Shown here one piece after another: positions 10,111-19,472 of a stretch of DNA of 64,000 bases. This stretch comes from Polaromonas sp. (GTDB lineage: Bacteria > Pseudomonadota > Gammaproteobacteria > Burkholderiales > Burkholderiaceae_C): contig JANYGP010000071.1 of NCBI GenBank assembly GCA_025362315.1, forward strand, positions 210,265-274,264, read 5' to 3'. The translations under genes were made by a program, and so were the position numbers. Position 1 is the stretch's first letter; the number at the start of each line of letters is the position of its first letter. The notes below the pieces were generated by a model, which was not told the DNA's origin, did no database searches, and saw nothing but the letters and a program-made list of their open reading frames with translations.

Positions 10111-10166
10111 GGTTGGCTGGTTGGCTGGTTGGCTGGTTGGCTAGTTGGCTAGTTGGCTAGTTGGCA
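10111..10166 (+). repeat. Seven tandem octamers after ppc
   Basis: Four copies of GGTTGGCT followed by three of AGTTGGC(T/A), perfectly in register, beginning seven bases after the ppc stop. It is a simple tandem array, probably prone to slippage. No hairpin forms because the unit is not self-complementary. Bases 10104-10283 hold no other feature I can support. Confidence 0.95.
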
Positions 10167-10283
10167 CTCAGCAGCATTGATGACACGCGTTGTTTTCTGA
10201 CAAGTCTATGTGCCTTTTCGAACCTGTGTTTTTCTGATCTGTCGTTATTCTCTTGGCTTGATGAAGAGAAAAGTCCTAGAAAA

Positions 10284-11231
10284 ATGACCAAGCAACTTGT
10301 TCAATCAATTGAATCATTGGGCCGGTGGCTGATTGACCAAAACTACAGTTTCATCACGCCAACACCCGCCACCCACCATCGGGTCTGGTCGCGCTTCGAA
10401 TCCAGTTTGGGGGCCACACTCCGGGACATTTTCGGATGGAGTCGGCCTTTTGAGCTTCAATCGCTGGATAAAAAAGCAGTTGGCTTTTTACGCGACGCTG
10501 ATTTGCTGGAAATAAGTCAAAACCATGCCCGCAGTCGCATCCGGTTTTCGTCTGTGGGCGAACGCTTGTATGCACATTCTGCTTTTCCCACAACAACGGC
10601 TGATTCCATTTTTTTTGGACCTGATACTTACAGATTCACCCATCTGATTGCCAACGAACTCTCGTTTGAACCTTTGAGTGAACACAGCCAGATTCTTGAC
10701 ATGTGCTGCGGCGCTGGCCCGGGTGGGATTGAGGCCGCGTTGGCGTCCCCCGGCAAAAACCTGGCAGTCACTTTTGCAGATATCAATCCGGTGGCGGTCA
10801 GCTTTGCCAGGGCGAATGCCGGGATAAACAACCTGCCTAACACTGTCTTCAATGAAAGTAATCTGTTTGATGCAGTGACAGGCAATTTTGATCTGATTGT
10901 GGCCAACCCGCCCTACCTGGTGGATGGCCTGAACCGTGTTTACCGAAGTGGTGGAGGACAGTTTGGCGCTGAATTGTCAGAAAAAATTGTTTTGCAGGCA
11001 GTTGCCCGGCTGGCGCCGGGCGGGCGACTGATTGTGTACACGGGGGTTGCAATCGTGGATGGTGCTGACCTGTTTTTACAACGCATCCGCACAATTTTGG
11101 GGGACGTTGCCATGTCGTTTCGCTATTTTGAACTGGACCCTGATGTGTTTTCAGAAGAGCTTGACACGCCTGCTTACAGTCCTGTAGACCGCATAGCGGC
11201 AGTGGCGCTGGTTGTCAAAAACTTTCGTTAG
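10284..11231 (+). CDS. Class I SAM-dependent methyltransferase with NPPY motif
   Basis: Protein of 315 residues. An N-terminal helical domain (about 1-120) of unclear function precedes a Rossmann methyltransferase domain: motif I DMCCGAGPGGIE, acidic motif FADINP and the catalytic NPPY motif (LIVANPPYLVDG), which is typical of enzymes methylating amide or ring nitrogens, such as HemK/PrmC and small-domain methyltransferases. I chose the ATG at 10284; a longer frame from TTG 10161 begins inside the tandem octamers and looks unlike coding sequence. The next gene, 190 bases downstream on the same strand, is an HDO-type iron enzyme. The substrate is unknown, and a protein, RNA or small molecule are all possible. 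By eye the region is richer in A/T than ppc. Confidence 0.8.
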   Translation: MTKQLVQSIESLGRWLIDQNYSFITPTPATHHRVWSRFESSLGATLRDIFGWSRPFELQSLDKKAVGFLRDADLLEISQNHARSRIRFSSVGERLYAHSAFPTTTADSIFFGPDTYRFTHLIANELSFEPLSEHSQILDMCCGAGPGGIEAALASPGKNLAVTFADINPVAVSFARANAGINNLPNTVFNESNLFDAVTGNFDLIVANPPYLVDGLNRVYRSGGGQFGAELSEKIVLQAVARLAPGGRLIVYTGVAIVDGADLFLQRIRTILGDVAMSFRYFELDPDVFSEELDTPAYSPVDRIAAVALVVKNFR

Positions 11232-11338
11232 CGCGAATGAGGCTGCTATGTATCTGGAGAACATCTGAATTTTCAGGCTTTGCCACGGCATTCCAAAATA
11301 AAAATCAAAAAATAAAAGGAAAAAGTCGTAGGTTGCTT

Positions 11339-11411
11339 CCCACGGTCGAAATCGCCAGACACCGATACCCGTGGGAGCGTTGAAATGCCATTCTCGACAA
11401 TTGCTGAGAAT
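11339..11411 (+). promoter_or_regulatory. Two inverted repeats before the HDO gene
   Basis: CCCACGG (11339-11345) pairs with CCGTGGG (11369-11375), and ATTCTC (11390-11395) pairs perfectly with GAGAAT (11406-11411), ending 10 bases before the proposed ATG. They could be operators or a structured leader. No T run follows, so they are not terminators. Confidence 0.4.
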
Positions 11412-11421
11412 AGGTTTAAAA

Positions 11422-12873
11422 ATGCGCATCTCGCCTGACTTCTGGGTAGCTTCTGGCAATAAATTGGGGATTGAAGAAAATCCCTCTTTAGCCCAACTCT
11501 ACAGCAGTCTGCTGGGGACAGCTGTAGAGCTTGAAACACAGCGCGAAGCTTTGGCTTGGCTGGAAAAGCACATTCATCGGCTGGACATGTCTTGCAGCGA
11601 CCTGCCTGTTGATCCTCAAAATTTAAACGAATGGATGCGCAGCAGTGCTCAATTTGTTGCCAGCCAATACGCTGAATATCTGCAGCAGCGAAAAGACGGC
11701 GGCTCACGCAGGTACTTCAGCAATCGGGCACATGCCTTGTATTTTTTAAAGGCAGCTGCGCCTACCAAACTGGTTGATGGTGCATGGCTTCACGGGCTGC
11801 TAAAACATTGGCGAAATACAAAATTTGCAGGGCTGGTCCGGATTTATATAGAAGAATTGGGTGATGGCAACTCTGGTAAAAACCATGTGGTTATTTACAA
11901 ATCCCTGCTGGCCCGATACGGTCTGGATTTACCTGCCGAATTTGACGAGGATTTCTACACGCAAGGCCTCATCCAACTGACATTGGCCAGCAATGCTGAT
12001 CATTTTTTACCGGAGGTTATTGGCTTTAACCTCGGGTATGAACAGCTTCCGCTGCATTTGCTGATCACTGCGTATGAACTCAATGAGCTGGGCATTGATC
12101 CTTACTATTTCACTTTGCATGTCACTGTTGACAATCCTGATACGGGTCACGCACAGCGGGCTGTGCAAGCTGTTTTGGACAATCTGCCCCGGTTGGGCTG
12201 TGCAAAAGATTTTTGGCAGCGTGTTCAAGTGGGCTACCAGCTGAGCAATGCTGGCCTGGGAACTCAAGACATCATTGACAACTTTGACATCAATGTTGAA
12301 GTAACGCGTATCTTTCAGCAAAAAAGCAGTGCGGGTCACAATGCCCATTCAGACTACTGCCGTGTGGCAGGGCGCCATGTCAATGACTGGCTGTCGTCCA
12401 AAGAAAACATTCCGGAATTTCTGATCGCGTTGCAGAAATCAAATTGGATTGTCCGCGGAGCACCCGTTTGTAAAAGCCGTTTCTGGAATCTGTTGCGGGG
12501 CAAACGCGCTGAAATGTTTGGCGTGTTCACGTCCTATGAGTTGCAGGTTATTCATGACTGGATACGGGGAAGTGACAGCAGTGATGGACAGTCTTACGAT
12601 GAAAGTGAAAGTCAACGCCCCCCTGCAGCTGCAATAAATTTTAGAACCACTCAACGACAAATTGCCACACGTGGCAATCCACCACATGACTTTGACTCGG
12701 ACACATCAGAAAAGTTATTGCTGGATGCAGATTTGCAAATACTGGTGGAAAAGTTGCTTGCTGCAACCAAGGACGGGCAGGAAACCATGTTAGTGGAAGT
12801 CATGAGCCCGGCGCATCACTGGACGCCGGCTGGACTCTTTGCAACTCGAATGTTCAACGACATGATTATGTAG
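11422..12873 (+). CDS. Heme-oxygenase-like di-iron oxidase (HDO) family protein
   Basis: Protein of 483 residues resembling the 'iron-containing redox enzyme' (Haem_oxygenas_2) family. The likely metal ligands fall in two blocks: EE at about 144-145 with His155 (IEELGDGNSGKNH), and E219/E222 with H233, D237 and H243 (YELNELGIDPYYFTLHVTVD, then a GHA motif). Known relatives use a di-iron site to oxidise amino acids, fatty acids or guanidines, but the reaction cannot be read from this sequence. The last 120 residues (with TTQRQIATRG and SPAHHWTPAGLFATRMFN) are outside the HDO core and unrecognised. The start is uncertain: GTG 11371 is in frame, but ATG 11422 follows a hairpin-rich leader and gives a more natural N-terminus (MRISPDFWVAS). 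Confidence 0.75.
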   Translation: MRISPDFWVASGNKLGIEENPSLAQLYSSLLGTAVELETQREALAWLEKHIHRLDMSCSDLPVDPQNLNEWMRSSAQFVASQYAEYLQQRKDGGSRRYFSNRAHALYFLKAAAPTKLVDGAWLHGLLKHWRNTKFAGLVRIYIEELGDGNSGKNHVVIYKSLLARYGLDLPAEFDEDFYTQGLIQLTLASNADHFLPEVIGFNLGYEQLPLHLLITAYELNELGIDPYYFTLHVTVDNPDTGHAQRAVQAVLDNLPRLGCAKDFWQRVQVGYQLSNAGLGTQDIIDNFDINVEVTRIFQQKSSAGHNAHSDYCRVAGRHVNDWLSSKENIPEFLIALQKSNWIVRGAPVCKSRFWNLLRGKRAEMFGVFTSYELQVIHDWIRGSDSSDGQSYDESESQRPPAAAINFRTTQRQIATRGNPPHDFDSDTSEKLLLDADLQILVEKLLAATKDGQETMLVEVMSPAHHWTPAGLFATRMFNDMIM

Positions 12874-13035
12874 AAAGAGCGATATCGGATTCGGCGAGAC
12901 ACTTTCTAAGTATTCTTTGTTGATAAACAGCAAACAATAAATAACGAACCCAGGTCCTCATGCAGAACCTTGGCGTTTTGATAGTTTCCCCTGTACCTGA
13001 TCAGCATCAAAAACGTTGCGGCAAGTGGAAAACTT

Positions 13036-16000
13036 TCAGACCAACACCTCATTGCTGCAATAGTGCTTGACCAGTCTCATGAGTTCATCTTCCGGGTATG
13101 GCTTGCCCAGGTAATGATCAACACCGAGCTCTTTCGCATAAATCCGGTGTTTTTCAGCAATTCGTGAAGTAATCATGATGATCGGCAAATCTTTGAGCTT
13201 TGCGTCTGCCCGAATGTTGCGCGCCAGATCAAATCCATCCATGCGCGGCATTTCGATATCTGACAACACGATGGATGGTCGCTCCTCCTGTAATCGCTCA
13301 AGTGCCTGCAAACCATCTGCTGCCAAAACCACACGGTAACCTTCACGCTGCAAAAGACGCTGGGTAACCCGACGTACTGTCACTGAATCATCAACCACCA
13401 TGACAAGTGGAATTTGCGGAACAGTTGATTTCACCCCAGCCAGATCGGTTTTGCCCGGTGCTGAAGATTCCAGCATGTGTGGCTCTGCACTGTCCGCACT
13501 CAAAGCTCTAGCCTGGATGCCGTAAACAGATGCCAATGCCACTGGGTTATAAATCAATACAACTGCGCCTGATGCCAACACCGACATGCCCGCCAGACCC
13601 GGCAATCGTGATAATTGGGGTCCAAGATTTTTAACAACAACTTCCTGATTGCCCAAAACCTCATCAACGTGCAGCGCCACGCGTTGTGCAGCACTTTTGA
13701 AGATCACAACGGATGTGGTTTTTCCCTGGATTTCGGTGCTGTGACTGGTCGTCTGGAGCAAAGCACCTGACCAGAAAAACGGCACTGCCTCACCGGCAAC
13801 GTCCAGCGAGCCTGTGTTGTAAGCCTGTTGCAAATCCTTGGCACTGGTCCGCCTGACAACCTCCACAACAGTTGACGGAACACCGATGGACAGCGCACCA
13901 CTGCGCATCATCACAACCTGCGTAACAGCAGTTGTCAATGGCAAAACCAGCTTGAACTGTGTGCCTTTGCCAGCAACAGAAGTAGTTTCGATCCGGCCAC
14001 CCACGCTGTTGATTTCGTTTTTCACCACGTCCATGCCGATGCCGCGTCCCGAGAGCTCAGTGACTTGGGTAGCGGTCGTAAAGCCTGGCATAAAAATCAG
14101 ATTGGCAGCCTCCTGGTCGTCAATCATCTGACCGTCAGAAACCAGTCCGGATGCAACAGCTTTTTCACGAATGCGCTTGAGGTCCAGGCCAGCACCGTCA
14201 TCACTGAACTCGACGGACACATCGTTGCCTTCCTGGCGAAGATGAACCGTGATCAAACCTGCAGCATCTTTTCCAGCAGCAATGCGTTCAGCGGGCGACT
14301 CAATTCCATGGGCAACGCAATTGCGCAACAAGTGTTCAAACGCCGGCGTCATCCGGTCCAGCATGCCGCGATCCATCTCGATGGTTGCACCCAGCAAATC
14401 CAGTTTGACCTGCTTACCCGAATCTTTGGATGCCTGGCGTACAACGCGGTACAGGCGGTCTGAAATACCCTCAAACTCCACCATCCGGGTTTTCAGAAGA
14501 TCGCGTTGCAGTTCGCGGGTTTGCCGCGCCTGGGCAATCAGGTCGTCCTCGGTTGCCTCAACAGTCCGCTGCAAGGTACGCTGCACTGTTGCCACGTCAT
14601 TGACTGACTCGGCCATCATGCGGGTCAACTCTTGCACGCGGGTGAACCGGTCAAACTCGAGTGGGTCAAACCCGGCTTGAAGTTCTTTGGCCTGCGCCAG
14701 ACGGGATTGCATTTGCGTTTCAGCCTGCAATTCAATGTCGCGCAATTGCTGACGCAAGCGGTTCAAGTTGTCGGTCATATCGCCAAGCGAGCCCCGCAAC
14801 TGGCCCAACTCGACTTCAAGTCGCGAACGGGTGATCATGACTTCACCGGCTTGATTGACCATGCGGTCCAGCAATTGAGAGCGAACACGAATCGATGCTG
14901 TAGCTGCCTGACGGATTGTCTGCATGACCAGGGCTTGCGGTGCGGGAATCAACGCTTTGCCCGGTGCGGCGGGTGTTGACATGTGCGGCAACGTATCAAC
15001 ACCTTGCATGTCAGCAGTGGGTGTGCGCTGCTCTTGTGCCGCTTGCTCATCCACAGGATGTTCAGGCACGCTGGGCACAACGTCATTTTCAACTTCGGCT
15101 TCAACTCTTCTCGTCAAGTCCAATGTCGCTGCTGGCATGGGGTTGGTCAGCTCAGGCAAACCGCTGGCTTGCCCAGTTACAACCGAGTCACCGGCACGGA
15201 GAACATCCAGTGTGTGCTGCATGGCATCGTAACGGGTGAGCAATGGCTCAAACTCCTGCGTTGCTGCAGCGTCTGTGCCTAAAAACTCAATTTCAGTCTC
15301 AATGCGATGTGCCATCTCACCAAGGCGAAGTGCCCCGGCCAACCGGGCACTGCCCTTGAGTGTGTGCAGCGTACGCAGCACTTCCATGCGCGCTCCCAAA
15401 TTATCGGGTCGAGCTGACCACTGACGCAGTGCGCCACCAAGCTGCGGCATCAACTCACTGGCTTCTTCATCAAAAATCGGGAACAGTTCTGCGTCAATGG
15501 CATCGATCGCATCAATATCGTCGTTTTCGCCTGTTGTCTTTGCTTGAGACGCATTGATGGCAGCCTGAAATACCGCAGCGGGTGCAAAAGACGGCACTGG
15601 GGCCGCATGAGGACGGAAAACGGGTAAAGCCACCGTTGGTGAAATTGGCGAAATTGGCAGAGATTGTTCAACTTCAGGCAATTCTTGCAGTAACACCATG
15701 CCTGCTAAAACGGGGGTCACGACCGCGGTACTGACTGCCGTCAAATTCAAATTTTCTGCCGTGGTATTTTCTGCTTTTGGGCTTTGTGCACTGGTGTTTT
15801 TTGAACTCTGGTCTTCTGTACCAGGGTCCTTTAAAACCAAAACATTCGAAACTGTTTTGGTTTCAGATTTTTCAACATCCTGGCCATGAGCTGCAAAATC
15901 AATCACATCACCGTCGACTTGTAGATCAGCTGAGCTGCTTACAGCCTCAGGTTCCGCTTCAAAAACAGTGAAATCAAGCGCATTGAGCTTTGAAACCAGA

Positions 16001-19000
16001 GCCGAATCCGCCTGTTTCAAGAATCCTGCTGCAAACTGGTGGAGAAGCCGGCGAATGTCTTCGGCAGCAGCAACGAAAACGTTGGCATATTCAACGGCTG
16101 TTTTCGCGCGGTAATGGGCCTGGGAATGCAACAACGCATTTTCCAGCGCACGGGAAATCTCAGACAACGACAAAAATCCTACCGTGGCTGAACTGCCAGC
16201 CAGTGAATGTGCAAACGATACCGTTGAATCATCAATTGGCAGTTGACGGTCCATCGACCATTCGGACAATTCAGCTACCAAACGACGCGACCATTCATCG
16301 GCTTCGTTCAGGAAAACGTTGTACAAAGGTATGCCAATCCGCAGATCACCAATGATTTTGACTTGGTCATCCACACCTGCCGAACTGACCATGCTGTCAA
16401 GCTGCACAGCCAAAGTTTGCACAGCAGGATCAGTTGCCCCAACATTGGCTGTCTTTAAAAAATGCTCATCAAAATCAACAGCCGATAAATCCATGACATC
16501 TGGCTCATGGAAATCATTGGCGACAGCAAGTGCTGAGCTTGCAGCTTGAATTTCAAATGCATTCAGTTGCTGTTGCAAGGCTTCAATTTCCAGCATTTCG
16601 GCATTTGCAGCTTCAACTTCAGACGGCATTGTCGATAGAGGATCTTGTTCCACTGCAACTGGCCTGGATATCGCCATGTCAGGCACATCAGTCAGCGCTG
16701 CCAGGCTGTCAAAATCAATGTCTGAAATCACGGGCACGACATTGACAGGCTGTGCAAATACGCCCGGCTCTTCAAGTGCCAATGGCACTTCAGGTGGCAA
16801 ATCAAATTCAAAATGTTCAACTTCTGGATGCTGACCCGACAGGCTGTCACCTACAAACAGTTTTGCCGTCTGTTCGAAAGTTTGAAACGAGTGCTCTTGC
16901 GTATTGACAGCTTCTGCCAATTCAAACACTGCAGCTGGTGCGTCTGCTGCGTCAAATGCAGGCAAATTCAGAGCGAGCAAACGCCCCTCAGTGCGCATCG
17001 CTTCCGCACTGGCGCGAAATGTTTCTGCACTCCATGCCTTGTCGCGGTTGTCTGCAATGTCCTGAACCCATGCGGCAAATGCAGTCAGGCTTTGATTAGA
17101 TAAGTCGAGCAGGTTTTCACTGGCTTGTTTTTGATCGGCCAGCCAGCCGTTCAGCAACTGCTCCATTGCCCAGCCTGCCTCACCAAATTCGTTCAAGCCC
17201 ACCATGCGCGCACTGCCCTTGAGGGTGTGAAAAGCCCGGCGCAATACGGTGAGTTGGCTGCCATCAGCTGGATTTATTCTCAGTAGATTTACGGCCTCCA
17301 GTCCATTGGCAGATACCTCCCGCGCTTCTTCCAGAAAAATGTCTCGCAGGTCATCTTCTTCAAAATCAGCAGCCTCCACTTGACTGATTGGCAGCATTGG
17401 CGGTGCGACAGAACGTGCAAGTTCATCGAGCGCCAAAGCAGTGGCGGCGGCATCATCAGCTGATGCTACAAGCATTGCCTGATGCGCTGTTTTTGCCAAT
17501 CCCGCTTGTCCATTAAGAGCGGCCTGCGTTGCGAAAGCGTCAAGCTTGAGGGCCAGGTTTTCGTCCGTCGCCGATGGCACGTCATGGACAACAGGAGGAT
17601 TGCCAGAGAGAAGTACATCCTGCGTCCCAACAGGCGTTTTATCTGAAATTGGTAATTTCTCGGTACGGCCCATCAGCGGCCTTAACTCACCTTTGATGTC
17701 GTCGTATACAAACAGCTTTTTAGCCAGCACTGGCTGGTAATTGAGCATGTCAATCAAAAAGCTCAAAGCGCCCAGGTTGTTGCCCAGGTTGTCAAAGGTT
17801 CCAGCTGCTCGAGCGCGCTCTTCATCAATTTCTGTCTCGAGCATTTGCTCAACACTGCCCCGCATGCGCAAAACGGCTTGGGACGCCTGATCGAGCCCCA
17901 ATACAGATAGCACGCCACGCATTTGTGCCAACTGACCCGGAACGCGTGTCAAAACCGATTTGTCTTTGGGATTGCGAAAGAAAACATCAAGTGACTTTTC
18001 CAGGTCACCCAGAGACACCCGCAGCTCACCCACCACACTGCCCATGGTCTGCTTGTCGCTGACGCGGCGATAAAGTTCCTCCATCCACGGCTCCAGCGGC
18101 TGGGCAACACCGCCATTTTTAACGTTTTCAAGCCGCTCAGACAAGTGTTGGGTGCGAGCGCTTAGCTGCGCGTCATGAGGATCCAGGTCGTCAAATGCTG
18201 CTTCTAGGTACAACACAGAGGTGGCAACTTCCATTGCCAACTCGATAGCAGGAGGCTTTGCCGACCTGACTGTGAAGTCAACCGCCCGGGTCAACGCCAA
18301 AGCAAGGGGTTCGCTGCTGGGGTGCAGCTTGATCAATGAATCACTGATCAGGCTGAACTGGTCTGCCACAGCTTTGAGCTTGCCCACATCACCAGCTGAC
18401 AAGGACGACCATGTTTCTTTGGCAGCTGTTATCCGTTTGCGAGCCTGGGCTAAAAGGGCAGGATCAAATCGTCCGAATTGCACCGCCGTGTAATCCACAG
18501 CTTGATGACTTGCCAGCCCATACACATGGCGTACTGCTAAAAGCGTAGGCGCATTTACGACATTGGTGGGATCAGCCTGCGCGCAAAAGAAAAGCAGGTC
18601 CTGAGTCAGTCGATCTGAAATGCCAACGTCACCCTTGCTCAGGCTTGCATATTGCAGCAACACGCGAGATGCAGCACGGCGTACGTAAATATCAGATGGC
18701 AGCAGTCGGTGGGCAAGAGCCTCGAAAAAAGCTGCTGTAATTTTCCAGAAAACTCTGGGTTGAAGATCATTTTGACGCGCGGCAAAACCCAGACTTAAAG
18801 CATTTAACTGGCCAGCAGCTTGCGTTGCCTGACCTTTCATGATTTGTAGCACTGACTGGTCAAAACTTGCTCGCGCATCAGCGTCGTAATTGCGTGGCTC
18901 TGTTTTGGCTGACAGGACAGGCTCAAGCCACCGCCATCCATGAAGCCACAAATCAGCCGGATGAATTCTGTCGGCCTTTAGCAGCTCTTGCACATCACGG

Positions 19001-19431
19001 TATTGCGGAAACAACGCCACCGCTGTCAGGGGTTTACCTGCCAAAACGCCTTCCAGATACTCTGTCAGTGCAAAACTGGCGTTTTCAATTTTAGTTGTCG
19101 CATCCGGACTGCACAATTCAGGCTGCTGCACAAATTTCTGGACAGCCGTTTCCATGGCTCTCAGCACCAACGCAGGACCTGACAATCCCACCATCTCCAA
19201 TGCACCGACTGCCTGATGCAGTTGCTGTCGCGCAATTCGCAGCTGGCTGGCATCCAGTGTTGCCAAATCAGAACCTCTGGCGGCTTCAGCATCCCGCACA
19301 AAACGCTTGAGTGCTTTTACAGCACCATCAAGTGACTTGCGCAACTCATCAAGGACCCAGGCCAGAGGACCCAGGTCATTGACGGCCGCTTCAAAATCAG
19401 AAGTGCTTGATTGGGTATCTTTGGCTAGCAT
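13036..19431 (-). CDS. chpA: ChpA: CheA-like hybrid histidine kinase of the type IV pilus Chp system
   Basis: A very large sensor kinase of 2131 residues. Visible domains: a helical N-terminal region that may contain degenerate Hpt units (1-600); an Hpt domain with HTLKGSARMVG (His about 736); an Hpt-like domain with AHSLAGSSATVG (about 1073); a third Hpt with HTLKGSARLAG (about 1355); a dimerisation helix (LDRMVNQAGEVM, about 1520); the CheA-type ATPase (N box HLLRNCVAHGIESP about 1700, then DDGAGLD and GRGIGMDVVK); a CheW-like domain; and a C-terminal receiver (MVVDDSVTVRR, SDIEMPRMDG, YLGKPY; 2007-2125). Acidic Ala/Glu-rich linkers separate the domains. It follows pilJ by 41 bases and ends the operon. 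It should phosphorylate PilG and PilH to control pilus extension and retraction. Confidence 0.94.
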   Translation of the reverse strand: MLAKDTQSSTSDFEAAVNDLGPLAWVLDELRKSLDGAVKALKRFVRDAEAARGSDLATLDASQLRIARQQLHQAVGALEMVGLSGPALVLRAMETAVQKFVQQPELCSPDATTKIENASFALTEYLEGVLAGKPLTAVALFPQYRDVQELLKADRIHPADLWLHGWRWLEPVLSAKTEPRNYDADARASFDQSVLQIMKGQATQAAGQLNALSLGFAARQNDLQPRVFWKITAAFFEALAHRLLPSDIYVRRAASRVLLQYASLSKGDVGISDRLTQDLLFFCAQADPTNVVNAPTLLAVRHVYGLASHQAVDYTAVQFGRFDPALLAQARKRITAAKETWSSLSAGDVGKLKAVADQFSLISDSLIKLHPSSEPLALALTRAVDFTVRSAKPPAIELAMEVATSVLYLEAAFDDLDPHDAQLSARTQHLSERLENVKNGGVAQPLEPWMEELYRRVSDKQTMGSVVGELRVSLGDLEKSLDVFFRNPKDKSVLTRVPGQLAQMRGVLSVLGLDQASQAVLRMRGSVEQMLETEIDEERARAAGTFDNLGNNLGALSFLIDMLNYQPVLAKKLFVYDDIKGELRPLMGRTEKLPISDKTPVGTQDVLLSGNPPVVHDVPSATDENLALKLDAFATQAALNGQAGLAKTAHQAMLVASADDAAATALALDELARSVAPPMLPISQVEAADFEEDDLRDIFLEEAREVSANGLEAVNLLRINPADGSQLTVLRRAFHTLKGSARMVGLNEFGEAGWAMEQLLNGWLADQKQASENLLDLSNQSLTAFAAWVQDIADNRDKAWSAETFRASAEAMRTEGRLLALNLPAFDAADAPAAVFELAEAVNTQEHSFQTFEQTAKLFVGDSLSGQHPEVEHFEFDLPPEVPLALEEPGVFAQPVNVVPVISDIDFDSLAALTDVPDMAISRPVAVEQDPLSTMPSEVEAANAEMLEIEALQQQLNAFEIQAASSALAVANDFHEPDVMDLSAVDFDEHFLKTANVGATDPAVQTLAVQLDSMVSSAGVDDQVKIIGDLRIGIPLYNVFLNEADEWSRRLVAELSEWSMDRQLPIDDSTVSFAHSLAGSSATVGFLSLSEISRALENALLHSQAHYRAKTAVEYANVFVAAAEDIRRLLHQFAAGFLKQADSALVSKLNALDFTVFEAEPEAVSSSADLQVDGDVIDFAAHGQDVEKSETKTVSNVLVLKDPGTEDQSSKNTSAQSPKAENTTAENLNLTAVSTAVVTPVLAGMVLLQELPEVEQSLPISPISPTVALPVFRPHAAPVPSFAPAAVFQAAINASQAKTTGENDDIDAIDAIDAELFPIFDEEASELMPQLGGALRQWSARPDNLGARMEVLRTLHTLKGSARLAGALRLGEMAHRIETEIEFLGTDAAATQEFEPLLTRYDAMQHTLDVLRAGDSVVTGQASGLPELTNPMPAATLDLTRRVEAEVENDVVPSVPEHPVDEQAAQEQRTPTADMQGVDTLPHMSTPAAPGKALIPAPQALVMQTIRQAATASIRVRSQLLDRMVNQAGEVMITRSRLEVELGQLRGSLGDMTDNLNRLRQQLRDIELQAETQMQSRLAQAKELQAGFDPLEFDRFTRVQELTRMMAESVNDVATVQRTLQRTVEATEDDLIAQARQTRELQRDLLKTRMVEFEGISDRLYRVVRQASKDSGKQVKLDLLGATIEMDRGMLDRMTPAFEHLLRNCVAHGIESPAERIAAGKDAAGLITVHLRQEGNDVSVEFSDDGAGLDLKRIREKAVASGLVSDGQMIDDQEAANLIFMPGFTTATQVTELSGRGIGMDVVKNEINSVGGRIETTSVAGKGTQFKLVLPLTTAVTQVVMMRSGALSIGVPSTVVEVVRRTSAKDLQQAYNTGSLDVAGEAVPFFWSGALLQTTSHSTEIQGKTTSVVIFKSAAQRVALHVDEVLGNQEVVVKNLGPQLSRLPGLAGMSVLASGAVVLIYNPVALASVYGIQARALSADSAEPHMLESSAPGKTDLAGVKSTVPQIPLVMVVDDSVTVRRVTQRLLQREGYRVVLAADGLQALERLQEERPSIVLSDIEMPRMDGFDLARNIRADAKLKDLPIIMITSRIAEKHRIYAKELGVDHYLGKPYPEDELMRLVKHYCSNEVLV

Positions 19432-19472
19432 AAATAACGGGCCAGTTCAGGAAACAGATAAATGCAACAAGT

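Noticed and set aside
10111..10166. CRISPR array
   Set aside because: Octamers are directly adjacent with no spacers, and no cas gene is present; no other candidate array was seen in the window.
10161..10283. N-terminal extension of the methyltransferase from TTG 10161
   Set aside because: It starts inside the octamer array and translates to a Cys/Phe/Ser-rich stretch unlike the rest; ATG 10284 is better.
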